A stretch of 64,000 nucleotides of DNA, from positions 23,516,900-23,580,899 of the forward strand of contig JAQFVV010012394.1 in assembly GCA_028023455.1 (NCBI GenBank). Reading direction: 5' to 3'. This stretch comes from Epiperipatus broadwayi (taxonomy: Eukaryota > Onychophora > Udeonychophora > Euonychophora > Peripatidae). Each line of letters starts with the position of its first letter. Positions within the stretch are counted from its first letter, which is position 1. This document shows positions 11,945 to 24,717 of the stretch, piece by piece. Both the position numbers and the translations under genes were made by a program. The notes under the pieces are model-generated. The model made no database searches. It was not told the origin of the DNA and was given only the letters and a program-made list of their open reading frames with translations.

Positions 11945-12349
11945 GTGTTAGGAGATTTTGAACATGATTCAGATTTGAATGAAATTAATATGAAAATAAC
12001 TGATACACTTTTAAAAACTGCAACAAAGATAGCTGGTAGAAAAAAGCAGCAATTGACTAATAAAATTTCTACTGAGACTAGAGAATTTATGAAGAAAAGA
12101 AGGAATATGAAAATATACAAAAATGATGTATTAAAAAGAATTGAATATCTTGAATTTTGTAAAATGGTACGGAAAAGAGTTGAAAATGATATAAAAAAGT
12201 ATAACTGTGAAATAGCAAGAAAAGCTGTAGAAGAAAATAAAAGTTTCAAGAATGTTAAACAACATTTTGGTATTGGTAGGAAATTTATATCTGCAATAAG
12301 AAAAAAAGATGGCATTATTACTAAAAAGAGAGATGACATCATAAAATAG
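11945..12349 (+). pseudogene. RTE linker region between endonuclease and reverse transcriptase
   Basis: A basic, helix-prone frame of 134 residues rich in Lys, Arg, Glu and Asn (for example ETREFMKKRRNMKIYKNDVL). It connects the endonuclease and reverse transcriptase modules of the same element. It is out of frame with the endonuclease frame and stops just before the frame at 12363. The long minus-strand frames over the same bases are shadows of this A-rich coding strand. Confidence 0.8.
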
Positions 12350-12362
12350 TAATAAAGAACAA

Positions 12363-13892
12363 GTGCCTCCTATACATATTATATCTTCCGAATTGCCCAG
12401 AATTTTGAATGAAGAAGTGAGACATGCAATTAAAGGTATGAAGAAAGGAAAGGCTCCAGGAAATGATGGAATTATAATTGATATATTAAAAGAAGCAGGT
12501 GAAGAAATAGAAACAATTTTAGCAAAGTTATATACCAAATGTCTAAATGATAAAGATGTACCGGAAGATTGGAAGAATGCAGTAATAATATTAATATTTA
12601 AAAAAGGTGATAAAGAAGATATTAGAAATTACAGACCTATCAGCCTTTTATCAGTTTTATATAAAATTTTTACCAAGATAATTACAACTCGTCTACAGAG
12701 AACTTTGGATTTCCACCAACCAAGAGAACAAGCTGGATTTAAAAGTAGTTTTAGTACAATAGATCATATCCAGGTATTGAGAGAAGTCATAGAAAGGTCA
12801 AACGAATATGAGTTGTCATTATGTTTTGGATTTGTAGATTATGAAAAGGCATTCTATTCTATACACATTTCTTCAGTGATTAAAGCATTGGATCATCAAG
12901 ATATAGATCCAGGATATTGTCATATTTTAAAGAATATTTATAAAAATGCAACAGCAACAATTAGATTACATAATGATACTGGAAAAATCAACATTGAGAA
13001 AGCTGTAAGACAAGGTGACTCCATATCTCCAAAACTTTTTACAGCAGTGCTGCAAGAAGTATTTTGTGGATTAAAATGGGAAACTAAAGGAATGAAAGTA
13101 AATGGAGAGTATTTAAGTCATTTAGATTTTGCAGATTATGTAGTTGTTTTTGCAAATAATGCTTCAGAGCTGCAGGAAATGTTGCAGGAATTAGCAGATG
13201 AAAGTAGAAAAGTAGGACTAAAGATAAATGTTAAAAAGACTAAAGTAATGTTTAATCGATTTGCTCAAAATATGAAAATAAAGTTTGATTATGAAGAATT
13301 AGAAGAAGTTAACAGTTACAAATATCTTGGTCAGATTATTAATACAGATGAAAACATAATGGAGGAAATTAATCATAGAATTAAACTTGGTTGGAGTGCT
13401 TTTGGTAGAAATAACTTGATACTAAAAGGAAATATGCCTATGTGTTTGAAAAGAATGGTTTTTAACAAATGTGTTTTACCAGTTCTTACTTATGGATCTG
13501 AGACTTGGACACTTAATAGAAGAGCAATACAGAGACTTCAGACCACTCAAAGGAGTATGGAGAGATGTATGTTGGGAGTAACAAGAAGAGATCGAAAATG
13601 CAATGTATGGGTAAGACAACAAACAGGTGTTACTGACCTTATTGAAAAAATTAAAAGATTGAAATGGAGTTGGGCTGGACATATTGCTAGAAGAAATGAT
13701 AATAGATGGACAATTGAAATTTTAAACTGGATTCCAAGAGATTGTAAAAGACCCAGAAAGAGACCACATGTGAGATGGATGGATGAAATAAGAACATGTT
13801 CAGGGGTGTTGTGGAAAAGAGAAGCTAAAGATCGGAGAAGATGGATTAAACTTGGAGAGACCTTCATCCTGCAGTGGATTGATAATGGTTGA
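12363..13892 (+). pseudogene. RTE reverse transcriptase, motif C mutated
   Basis: A 509-residue frame with the full RTE reverse transcriptase order: [32 protein letters not shown] (motifs 1-2), [12 protein letters not shown] (motif A), [16 protein letters not shown] (motif B), [13 protein letters not shown] (motif C) and SYKYLGQII (motif D). The C-terminal region [21 protein letters not shown] and [14 protein letters not shown] typifies RTE elements. The second aspartate of the catalytic pair in motif C is Tyr; the sister copy at 39841-40958 has FADD. Motif A reads AFYSI where the sister copy has AFNSI. The enzyme is therefore expected to be inactive even though this frame is open. Confidence 0.92.
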
Positions 13893-13905
13893 TGATGATG
13901 ATGGA

Positions 13906-14700
13906 AGAAAAATCCTCAATAATTTTTAACTTGGATGGTTATCAACTTGAGAATGTAAATCAGTCTAAATACTTTGTTAGGTTTATAGTAGAAAGATGAA
14001 TTTGGATGTTGAGATCCAACACAGACTCCAATATGCTGTTTTTAGCAATTAAAAGATAGAATATTTTGCAACAGGGAAATTCCTGCTGCAATTAAGTTAA
14101 CTCTATACAGTATTAAACCGCTAAATATCATATAATCACAATTTCCTATGCTTACACAAACCTTCTTGCATCCATTGATCTATGGCTTGCACTGAGTGGC
14201 ACTACTGTATGGAGAGTTTGTCACTATTTTAGCTCTAGTGTTATTATTTTATCTAATTTATTGTATGGAACTGAGACTTGGACCCCTATCAGCACAATAT
14301 AAAGATATTAAAAATGTTTCATTTGAGAAAGCTCCATAAATTTTTTAACATATAATGGCAAGGTCATAAAACTAATTACTACTTTTCGACTTACAGGATG
14401 TGATATTATACAGTCCATTATTACAAAATCACAACCTTTATTGGATTGGACATGAAAAATGAACGAACAATGCAAAATTTCCTAAAAAGAAATTTTATGG
14501 TGAACTAAAGCACAGTTTTTAAAGAAAAGATAGATCCCTCAGTGCTATAAGAATTATCCCGAAGATATTTTAAAGAAGTACAATGTCAAATGTTTTCATA
14601 AGGAAGATATGGCAGAAAATAGAATACATTGGAGAGCTACAATTAAATATGGCATTGAAGTAATTCATAAAAAAATAAGTTTTGCTGGAGAAATTAAAAG
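13906..14700 (+). mobile_element. Decayed LINE remnant interrupted by a hammerhead-family repeat
   Basis: Directly after the RTE tail, three-frame translation gives degenerate non-LTR reverse-transcriptase C-terminal sequence of a second family. Near 13930 is a LDGYQLENVNQSKYF block (thumb start), near 14260 LLYGTETWTPIS, and near 14430-14650 fragments like the IHWRATIKYGIE end. Many stops and frameshifts are present. The middle is split by a repeat at about 14112-14222 that belongs to the hammerhead family. Assignment rests on motif order by eye; the clade is not determined. Confidence 0.62.
14112..14222 (+). repeat. Short member of family 1 inside a LINE remnant
   Basis: The 5' end is degenerate (TAAATATCATATAATCACA), followed by CTTCTTGCATCCATTGATC and the 3' block GGCACTACTGTATGGAGAG. 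The hammerhead region is missing. It splits reverse-transcriptase-derived sequence, so it inserted after that LINE. Confidence 0.75.
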
Positions 14701-15044
14701 ACATCATAGTAAAATATTAATTATAAATTTTATTAAACGCACATTATTATATTAAGTAAAATTTACTAAGGCTGTAACCTTAGGAATAAGCGTCTGAAAA
14801 ATTCGAAGGTAAGAACCTCTACAGATCTTAAACCCAAGCTTACGCTATGAAGAAAAGAGGGAATCCAAAATATTAAGTAAACAGAAAAGCATTCTATATG
14901 TTGACAATAATATTTGTGGTTTGCAGATTGGTTTGTATGGTCATCGTAAAACTAATTTCTAGATCAATTTTTCTCTCTTTTTCCATTTTTTGTTGTAATT
15001 ACAATGGCTATACTCAATTATGATTAGCCGTTTATTATTATTAC

Positions 15045-15470
15045 TAATAACAGAGGAAAACTCTTCATACAATAGTGCCATTCAGTGCAAGCTAGAGTAA
15101 TCAATGGATGCAAGATTTGTGCATAAAATCCCTATCTAGTGTCTACTCATCCAATAGCCTCAGACAAGTTTCTAGCTTGTGGCTTTCATCTGTGAGGACC
15201 CTTGAATATGAGAGCACTGCATCTAGACCTTAGGATCTAATGCAACTCTCCAGCAGCCACTTTTTACCTTTTTAGTTAGCTATAAAGCTATGAGTCTAGA
15301 ATTGAAAACACAATAATATTTTCAAACCAAGCTCATTCGCTTGTGCAATCATATACATCAATATATTTTTGGTGTCTTTGGTTCTTTAATCTTATAATCA
15401 CCATTATCCTATTGGGCAGGATTAGTATTAAACCACTAAACATCACAGGATCACCATTTCTATGCTTGCT
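15045..15470 (-). repeat. Long member of family 1, minus strand
   Basis: Runs on the minus strand from the 5' CTAAACATCACAGGATCACC end (about 15470) through the long interior shared with 1918-2040 to the 3' block at 15045. The hammerhead region (15207-15149) reads CAGAUGA instead of CUGAUGA, with GAAAC-UU-G-UC intact. A partner copy follows head to head from about 15455. Confidence 0.8.
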
Positions 15471-15700
15471 CTAAGTGCAGTGCTCTCAGATTCATGGGTC
15501 CTCACTGATGAAAACCACAAGCTAGTAGCGAGTCTGGGGATATTGAATAAGCAGATCCTAGATAGGGATAACTAACCTTCTTGCATCCCCTGATTACTCT
15601 GGCTTGCACTGAGTAGCACTATTGTAAGGAGAGTTTTGCCTCTATTTTTTAATACCTTGAGCAAGCATAAAAAATGGTCATCATGTGACATTTAGTGGGT
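15455..15700 (+). repeat. Member of family 1, plus strand, head to head with the previous
   Basis: Contains CTCTCAGATTCATGGGTCCT, an intact CTGATGA (15505-15511) but a destroyed GAAAC, then the GTCTGGGGATATTGAATAAG, CTTGCACTGAGTAGCACTAT and GGAGAGTTTTGCCTC blocks. It ends in the complement of the 5' end (AAAAATGGTCATCATGTGAC). Confidence 0.78.
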
Positions 15701-16189
15701 TTTTATTACTATTGGCCATGATACAAGATATGAAAATAAGCACTATAACATTATATATCACAAGAAATGTTTACACAGCATTTTTATTTTTAAAATAAAG
15801 GGAAGCGATTTTATATATTTTTTTTCAATAACTTTTTTTCTCTTAACAGAAACATAATAAATTAGATACTTTAATAAGAAATTACTATCTGTTTTATTGT
15901 TTTTAAGTCAGTATTATCTTTAAGCATGTTTTAAAATTTTGTAAAACTTAGTATTATTCCTAAAAAATAATTTATTATGCAAAATACTGCATATCAAATT
16001 CGGAAAAAATAACAAAGAAAGAATAAAATGTGCTTTCAATATAAACTGAAGAAATTTTATTAATATATATATGCATATGTAACACGAACGTGAGGTATGT
16101 TATAAAAAAATTACATATATCTCACATTACATATTTTCATTTAAAATAAATGATTAAGTTATTAATAAAAATGAAAGTAGAAAAATATA

Positions 16190-17760
16190 ATAGTATGTTT
16201 TAAAATAGATTTTAAAATGCAAACTTGTAAAAATAAAAGTATTGCTTCATATTTTTCTTTTAGAATAAAACTGCTCTTAGCAAGAGGGTAGGGAAAGATT
16301 TAAAAACTTTTTTTTAAAAGAAAACTCTCCTGGTTTTATAAAACAAAAATAAGTTAGGGGAATAAAATGTGTAAAATAAATCTTAGGCGAAATCTAACAT
16401 GAAAAAGTTTAAAATTCATTCTCTCCCTTTTTAAAATAGTTAAATAAAATGACTAAAAATAAACAAATGTAAAATAAAATTTGTTATAAAAGAAACTTCT
16501 ATGAAAATATCTCATTGGCTTTGGAATACAATTAAGTTTGCAAGATTCTGGATGATAAGATATTAGATTAATCTAAGCAAAAGATTAGATTAAAAGGAAA
16601 TGTAAAATTTAGTTAAAAATATAGATTTAAATTATGATTAATTAAAGATGATTAAAAAAAACTGGAAAATAATAAGAAAAGGGTATATAAAGAGCGACTT
16701 GGCTATTGTTCTTCAGTCAGGTTTGTGTTATTGCTATACAGTTAGATTGCTATCAGTACGAACAGAATTCAAATACAGAGTCAGAGTTTGGAGAACTTTA
16801 AGTGCAGTAGTAGACCAGTTATTTCTGTTGAGGATCACTTTAGTGCAGACGCCGCCAAAATAGCAACATATGTTGCTAAAATTCCAGTCCTCTGTCAAAT
16901 CACTGTGCTCGCCTGAACCAACGCCCAAAACAAATGCCTATATAATGAATCGATGCTGTTGCTAATCTCTCCCATTGTTGATCCAAAGAACGGAAGACAT
17001 GCCCCGGAAAACATCGATGGAGATCCAAAAAGGTAACTGGTTGGAAAATAAAATAAATAAAAACCTAGGTAAAGATACTTTTAAATATCTTCTGATCACA
17101 GTCTAGACTCTTTTATTTTAAATGAAATGAATTTTAATTAATAGACTATTATAACTATAGCCTAAAGTAATGATTTAAATTTTTTTTGTGTAAAATTTAT
17201 TGTTAAATATATATGTGTGTGATTAAATAATGTTTGCTTAATTGTTATTTTGTCCATTTTCTCTCTCTGTCTTGTCCAGTGAGTCACCAGTACATTAATG
17301 TAGTTAATTTATGTGTTAAAGTAATGTGCTGGACTCTGAGACAGAGTGTGAACTACTCATGGGATATTTCAACTGCTGGATTGTGTGTCTATCATCCAAA
17401 GCAAGCTGACTATATAACCTGTGATTAGTTGGCACTTGAGGTTGATCCTCAAAACAAATAAAATGCTTTGGATGGCAGGGGTTTGAATCTAGCAGTCGAG
17501 AAGTGCTATAGCCAGGAAATGTGATCTTAGGTTATACTTTGTACAGCGTCGGTCTAGTTATAAGTACCGCAGATGTTTCATCTATCCGTGGTATTATACT
17601 TCTCTGCTTGAAAGGCCAGTCTGTTGCTGCAGTGGAAGGGCAGCCCGAGTTAAAATCAAGATTTAAACAAATTATCAGAGCAATTTTCTCCAACCTGGTT
17701 CAATATAATGATGTACAAAGCTTAGAGGTAAAAAAGATTGATGAAATATAAAACTTGCAA
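16190..17760 (+). repeat. 1.6-kb dispersed repeat with TATA box (LTR-like), copy 1
   Basis: Homologous in order to 28165-29745: an AT-rich leader, a palindromic AGATTAATCTAAGC block, a TATA box (TATATAAAGAGC near 16686), a CATCGATGGA...GGTAACTGGTTG block near 17010-17040, AATAAA signals, a CCTAGGTAAA block, a TTGATCCTCAAAACAAATAA block (17442) and an end near 17755. A promoter followed by a polyadenylation signal suggests a solo LTR or a small retroelement. No protein was found. TTGGCACTTGAGG and GGTTTGAATC resemble A and B boxes, weakly. Confidence 0.6.
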
Positions 17761-17764
17761 ATTT

Positions 17765-19227
17765 TAATGTTTATTTATTCACATTTGGATAGCTTATAAC
17801 TGAAATCGCGAAACTATACTTTGCGGCTCCACTGTATATATTTTCTATATATTAAATGTTACTATTTCTAACTTTTGTATTCATTTATCTGTTTGGTTTT
17901 TTCTTATAAATTCAAAAAATTTTAAGAACTGAATTGACCATTTTGCAATGAATCTTCATTCCCAGAATTAAATACCGATTAATATTTCTTCGAAAATCAA
18001 AATATAATTAAATCCTATAGAAATTTGATGGCTTAACATTTCTTTTCAAGACAATACATATTTGACATGTCATATACAGGAAAAGTAATTTTTGACTGAA
18101 ATGTTATTTCCTCTTTGAAATTTTTGATAAAAATTGGTATAATTATTTGACCGTTGATGTCTTATCATTAAAAATCTAATACTTCTTAAGTTAAAGGGAC
18201 TGAACTCATAATACGTTAACTAATATACAACATATATAAAGTACATTTTATAAAATAATCAAGTTTAACCATTAAAAACATTTTTATTGATTGTAATGAT
18301 ATAAGCATATATCACATGGCAACATCTTTTTTATTTTAAATAGTTTTATTTCGATGTGAATTTTAAAAGATTATCTGCCATATTCATACATTTCCCCAAT
18401 CACTAAACCTTTCAAACTAGTTTTTAAAAATTAATGATTAATCTGGACATGATAATTAGAGAATGATTTCCTGTAGTAAAGAAAGTCTTATATGATTACG
18501 TGCAGTGATAGATTCGAGGTCAAATTCCATGGCCCAAGCCTACCATTTCCTGCACTTAAATTTTTTTAGGAATTCCTGAGTAAAAAACCATTTAATATAT
18601 ATATATTTTAATTAGTGGCAAAGAAACAACTTGAAGAGATAAATCTAATATTATTAATAACTTCTGACCCATTTCTTGCAAATACCCTAGTGACAAAGAT
18701 AATTTATTCGTTCTCTTGGATATTAATTCTTTTGCCATCTTTTAAAAAAATGACTTAGTCTCCAAATCAAAATAAAAAATGTTTTTATCCTTTTCTTTAC
18801 CTGATATCTTTAACAATTTTAAAATGATGCTAATCATCAAAAATATTACTTATTTTATTTTAACAATTTTTTATTAGATAGCTCTACAAATTCCATGTGC
18901 AGTCTTTTTATTATTCAATGTTTCAAAAAAAAATTATTTATATTTTTCCAAATGCTTTATCCTCATGATTTTTTCAAATAAATAAATCTTTCATAAATTC
19001 CGAAATCTCATCATTCAATGTTTCAAAAAAATATTAGTTCTATTTTCCAAATGCTTTTGATTTTTTTTTTGAAAGTTTGAGCTAAAAAAAGTTTAATGTA
19101 ATTTTTTATTTTATTAGCATTAAGAAATTTTTTAAAATCTGGATTTCATTCTTTACCCCCGCCCATCCATTAAATGAGTTTGTCTTATTCAAAAAGTGTC
19201 CTTCATATTTAAAATCTTCATTTTCCA
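17765..19227. other. Non-coding intron sequence
   Basis: AT-rich; a TCATTCAATGTTTCAAAAAA motif recurs at about 18914 and 19011 as a small direct repeat. STOML2 exon 4 should be somewhere in 10337-22760 but was not seen here. Confidence 0.5.
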
Positions 19228-21960
19228 TATGGGATGCGATGCACTGCGGTTTCTTTATCGGAGTCAAGAATCTCGCAGACACTACGCCCATAGAAATCTG
19301 TTAACCACCTTACCTTCCCTTTCCATTCCACACCCTAAGTTTTTCCCATGTTCTTCTCTATCCTGGTCCACTCCATTTCAACATTATCTTTGTCCACTCT
19401 ATGGCCTTTAAATCTAGATCCCCCTTATCTTTTTCCAAACCCAGCATAAAAACCAAGAACCTATTTTCAGTATCCACAGCTTCATTATTTGCAGCCTTTC
19501 TGCTTATAAGCACTTACATTCAATTAATACATGCCTAATATTTTCAATGCTTTCCTTACAGAAATTGCAGACTAAATCATTCCTGCATTTATGTGTATTT
19601 TCCCTTGTTGCAAATGATCCTGTTCAAGCCTTAAATAGTAAACTACCTTCCTTGCTATTATTGCAAATTAACTCACACTCAATATTCTGTCTACTACTAT
19701 ATATATTTAAATTCTTTTTACTTTCCATACTAGTTCTCCATTTCTCCCAACTCCCTATTTTTTATTGATGCATCAATTCTTCTATCCCATTCTTTGTCAC
19801 TATAATACTCAATAATTCTCCTAACACAACCATCCTATGTTTTGTACAAGTATACTGACATAAAGTCTTTATCCAAATTTTCTGCATACTGTACTACCTT
19901 TCTCACTCATCTTGTTGCCTGTTCTTTATTCATAACCCAATTAATACTATTTTGGCTATTCCCTTACTATCCATAAATTGCAATCTACTGAACATTTTTA
20001 ATTTTGCATCTCTCAAATAAAAACTTGCCCATCCCATTTCTCCTTGAATTGCCTTATTTGCTGTTCACACATCTCCATATAATGCATGCCTTCCTACTTT
20101 TTCTAAGGAATCTAATACCCCTTTATTAACACATATCTGTTACCATAATTTAACCTTGCTATACTGTCACTCCTTTTCATACAATTCTTGCTACATCACA
20201 TTTACTATATGGAAACACTGTTAATTTCTTTATCAGATCTTTGCTTCATTTATCAATTTTTTCTCCCATTCATCCAAGCAATTTCTCTGATTACATAAAA
20301 TGATTCCCAAATAGTTATATCTATTCACCACATTTAACTTTATATCCCCTAATAAAAATTCTTTAACTTCTCCAGCATTTGTCATCATTACTTTTGATTT
20401 TTCTTCGCTAAATTTAATCTCTTTATCCACCATTGCGCACATCTTCAACATAACTTCCATATCTTCCCCACTTTCTGTGCACAAGAAGATATCAACAGCA
20501 AATAAGACCTTGCCATCTATTAATGGTATATCTACCCTTTTTCCTAGACTTTCTATTACTCTTTCCATAGGTGACATAGGGCATCTTTGCCTTAGATCCC
20601 ACCCCACTTTTAACTCTAACTGATTCTATATTTCCTAAATAATACATATAGTATTATTTTCATAAAATCTTTTACAAATAAGATTCACTAAGGCAACATT
20701 CATTCCCAAATTTACTAAACTTACCCATAATCTATTTCTGTTTACGCTATCACATACCTTCTCTATGTTTATAAAAACCATATATAACTATCTGTATTTC
20801 TACTCATATCTATAAGTTGTGTAACTACAAAGAAACTATCTCCTATATGCCTATCCAATCTAAAATATCCTTGCATTTCTCCATTATATTATTTTCTTCC
20901 ACATTTTGCCACCCTTCCAACCACAATATATGCTAAAACTTTGTATAACATCAATGTTACCGCCATTGGCCTATAATTTTTAACTTTCTGTAATACTTAC
21001 CTTTTCCTTTAAATAATGGCCTTACTCTTGTATTATTCCAGCTATCTGGAAATTTTCTCTTCTGTCCATCTTATTAAAACATAATAGATTTAGTTTTGCT
21101 CTATTTCCCAAATTCATCACTATCTCTACTGCCCGTCCATCTAAACCTCTTGCATTTCCATTTTTCAATTTCTTCCCTGCCTCATTCAATTCACTTTCTG
21201 TAAAACTAATATTTCCATTACTACATGCTTTACGTTTGTTATCATTCTATCCTTCACATCTAGCATCTTTTCTATATTCATTACATACTTATTTAAGATT
21301 GTCTCTAATTCTCTCTAGAACTCCACTCTTTTCTCATCATTTAATACTACTACTTTTCTCTCTCTTACATTCCTTCTTTTAATATATTTCCAAAATTTTT
21401 TATTCACATCTCTTTCACTTTTATTAATCTCCTCCAATAATTTACTATTTAATTACATTCTCTCTCTATAATTATCTATTTTAGCCAATTTCTTTTTTAA
21501 AAAATACTTTTTCCATTTAATATTAACATCTTTTCCACTTTCTTTGTTTTTAATAGCAAATTTATATTCTCTGCATGTTTTTTTCCTCTCTTTTACACTT
21601 TTATTGATTCTCATTTTTCTATTACTTTTATTCTTCTGAATATTCTCACGTAAAACCCTATTTGCCACTTTTTCTACTTCATCACATCAGTCCTTATATT
21701 CATCTCCAATAAAGTCTTCTATGATTTCTTCTACTTTTATTTTATATTTTTCTTAGTTATTCTTATCATTCACATTCTCCACCCACATCTTTCACTATCC
21801 TTTCTACTTTTATTACTATCTTCTATCACATCCCATATAAACAGTAACTATTTTATCGCCATCTACTATAAGCTTGAGAAATAAATGATTATCAGATGGT
21901 AATGCATTTCAATTCCCATCTCCGAACTGTAAACTGATTTGTTTTTATCAATAAAAACTA
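19228..21960 (-). mobile_element. Antisense LINE copy (endonuclease end through 3' UTR)
   Basis: Read on the minus strand from 21960 to 19228 this is one decayed LINE. The end of the endonuclease (PSDNHLFLKLIVDGD near 21880-21920) is followed by a Lys-rich linker (frame 21668-21453). Reverse-transcriptase pieces follow: an RCPMSPMERV block near 20570 and FAVDIFLC near 20490, where a YADD-like motif C has decayed to AVD. Then come thumb and C-terminal sequence and a 3' UTR ending in CATCGCATC near 19228. The 3' 1.1 kb is homologous to 33845-35000 on the plus strand. Numerous stops mean no functional product. The clade is uncertain; it is not the RTE family above. Confidence 0.8.
20233..20607 (-). 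pseudogene. LINE reverse transcriptase fragment (motifs B to D)
   Basis: A 124-residue frame of the antisense LINE. It opens in the motif B region (RQRCPMSPMERVIESLGKR), continues with LIDGKVLFAVDIFLCTESGE covering motif C, and goes on to KFSEEKSKVM and NRYNYLGIIL (motif D). The catalytic Asp-Asp pair is replaced, with VDI where ADD is expected. The frame ends with DEWEKKLINEAKI, which matches the plus-strand LINE copy just after 33865 at the DNA level. Confidence 0.78.
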
Positions 21961-22760
21961 AAACAATGCAATTATGATTCAACAAATATCTCTAACTCTT
22001 ATTTTTTACAATCAAAGGTCTGAAATTAAGAAAAACAACTAAGGTTTTAAATGTAAGCCAACCTGCTTGTATAGTTATATAGACCAATCTTTAGGGGCCG
22101 TAAGTATATATTTTATTAATCTGCTTTTTTCCAACACTGGATGTCTTTTCTAACCCTTGCGAAGAATATTAATGCCAATAGATTACTTAATTCTTTAATT
22201 TACAATTATTGTAGTCCAAAAAAAAAAAGCTAGAATAGATATGGTGATTAAAATGTATTACCTTCAGGTAATCATATATTAATCAAGTTTGCAACAGCTA
22301 GCTTAAGCTAAAGGATGAAATGATATCCTAATTTTTTGTTGAATTATAAAAGATGGGTACATCATTTACAGAACAGCTAACCTTTCGGAAACGTGTATTG
22401 ATATTTTTTTTTTAAAGACACGTGAAATCAAAATTTTGTGAAAATTTATATTATACATTAGTTAGCTCCATATATAAAAAAGGGTTGAAAGAGTAGCTTT
22501 TATTATTAAAACTGTTCTTTAATCAAATGTCTGTTAAAATTGACTATTGCTCAGTATATTCACCGAAATCAGAATGTTAGAAGCGTGAATAAACAAATTA
22601 GTAAAAACCTACCTTATATGCATCCAAAACACGTAAGTACAAAACACCATCTATGTGAAGTGTTACATTATCTAAAAATACCAAAATTAGCAAAAGTAAA
22701 TAAACACCTCTTGTGTAAATTTTACAATTCACTTTTCTGATAAAAATTCAAATCACATAC

Positions 22761-22860
22761 CTTGAGTGATAGCAGACTGTTGTGGAATATCAATTGCTAT
22801 TTCTTTAAGAGACTGTACATATTTTACCCGATCAATTATAGGCACTAAAAAATTCAAACC
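22761..22860 (-). CDS. STOML2: STOML2 exon 3 (SPFH domain)
   Basis: The 100-bp exon is bounded by acceptor TTTTATTAG before 22860 and donor GTATG after 22761. It enters in phase 0 directly after the Pro codon ending exon 2. It encodes GLNFLVPIIDRVKYVQSLKE then IAIDIPQQSAITQ plus one base. This aligns with the SLP-2 segment with GLN, a DR pair, YVQSLKE and the PQQSA/PEQSA turn of the SPFH domain. The next expected residues (a D-N-V-T-L strand and an I-D-G-V-L-Y-L-R-I strand ending D-P-Y-K) should be a separate exon of about 59 bp between here and 10337. I searched the minus strand by eye and did not find it. Confidence 0.95.
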
Positions 22861-24709
22861 CTAATAAAATAAATAAATAAAAATGTTTACAATAATTAAA
22901 AGGTTTATTTTAAAATAAATTCTTTAAAACAATTGCAAACAAGTACCATCAAAGATTATAAGATCATGAACAGAACTAATTTATTTTAAACTAAAAAAGC
23001 TAATTTAAAAAAAAAAAATATTAGAAAATCAAATTAATATATATATAAAATAAATATTCATCACTTTTCAAAAGATAAGACTGAATTGGCTAAAGCAAAA
23101 GAAGATTTTATCTTTCAGGACACTATTTAATTGTTTTTCAACTGAAAATAGAATAAGATAACTCATAATATATTAAAATATATATTCTTTCTTGAGATCC
23201 TGACATTACCATATGAAATTATCTGAATAGAAAAAAAAATTAATCGTGATTAGCATGAATGACAAATTTCTGTGATTGTAAATATAATCAAGATATACAA
23301 AAAAAATTGCAGCTAACCAAATTATAGATTTTAAAAATAATGACCGTTATATGAGTGCTATATTTTAAATATTTAGTTTTACAAAATTCAATACAAAGAA
23401 ACAACTTGTAAAAAAAAAAAAAAAAATCTTCTATATTGTATGATGTAAATTAAAGAGAATAAATCTCTAAATTTTGCTTCTTTTATACATATAAATGCTG
23501 ATGAAATAAAATCAATTGTATCATGTCAATTCTTAAAGATAAAAATTAAAATATGAAAGTAGATATAGGTAAAAATCCTAAAATAGACCACTAAAGGACA
23601 AAAACCTTTCTAACAGTCCACCAAAGAGGAAAAGTGAAGACATTATTAATCAGGCTCGCCAAGTAATAGATGGTGAGGGTTTTTAATAGTTTTCCATGAA
23701 TACCCATTTATTGATCAATATTTAAACGGCTAGCTAAATTGTCAGCTACTTAAAACAAACCTCTCTCAAAATAAGTTTCAAATTTTATCCAGTGTGTATT
23801 CTGGAATCTATTTTAATGAGTGAATAATAATTTTTGGAGTCATTATTTTAATTAATAATATTTATTAGCCTCAAAAAAAAAAAACCCCACAAGAAAACTT
23901 ACAGTTTGATCTAAATGATTTTATTCTCTTGGGATATTATAAATAAATCTCCCTTGGAAAAAAGATTCTAACTTCCATAAGCAATTGTCAAATACTTGAA
24001 TTTGACATTTAACTACCATTCAGCAGTATTATTGAATATCATTTTTGGAATAAGTTCAAATATTTATTTTCATTTCTAACCAGCCATAAATTAACCAACA
24101 ATAAAATAAAAAAAAAAACACTACCTCCATCTTGTTTGTATATGATGTCTAATTCTTCAATGAAAAAAAATCATATAGCAATGTATAGGAAAATAATCTA
24201 TAATGCCACAGCTGTTGCCAAATGAAAGGCAATGCATACTTTTATTGCAAAACCACCATCACCAAGTGTTTAAGTTAATTAAATGATATATAGAATATCT
24301 CTCTTAGTAGAATCTTTTCCATCAACAACGTTGTAAAAATATGATAAAAAATAATGACTATTTTCTTTTGGCTGCATTATACAAAGACTGACAACGAATA
24401 TCAATGCTAACTCTTTTAGATCAATCTTACAGGGAAATCCAAAATGTTTTATTGCACACTTCACAAAACAAAAATATAATAGAAATGATTTTTAAAAAAA
24501 GTGCTCAGAAAAAATTATACAGCTATTTAGTCATTAATTCATGGTTCTATTGTTCAAAATACTCTTTCCACCAATTTCAACAATGCCTTTATATTAAAGT
24601 TCATCAAAGATAAAATACTCAAGAATATATAATCTTTCTATTTAAAATTACATAAATTTCTATACCTAGGGTGACTACTACAGCTATCATGTTATCACAA
24701 AAGAGTAGA
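22861..24709. other. Non-coding, STOML2 intron 2
   Basis: AT-rich with poly-A tracts; small frames on both strands near 24279-24613 have no protein character. Confidence 0.6.
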
Positions 24710-24717
24710 ATTCCATG

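Larger units (their letters stand above)
11111..13905 (+). mobile_element. RTE-type non-LTR retrotransposon, 5' truncated and broken
   Basis: An almost complete open region of an RTE-clade LINE in pieces. The apurinic-like endonuclease covers 11111-11883, a linker 11945-12349, and the reverse transcriptase with C-terminal region 12363-13892. The 3' end is the TGATGATGATGATG tail after 13889 that RTE elements commonly carry. Endonuclease motifs seen are VYAPTSS, GDFNARIG, RKWTW, DYIL and GSDHRLV. The frame is broken near 11302 by a 50-bp tandem duplication (11222-11271 and 11272-11321) and again between 11883 and 11945. The first endonuclease motif is missing at the 5' end. It lies inside the STOML2 intron in the antisense direction. 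A shorter copy is at 39841-40958 and a 3' fragment at 3583-4268. Confidence 0.9.
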
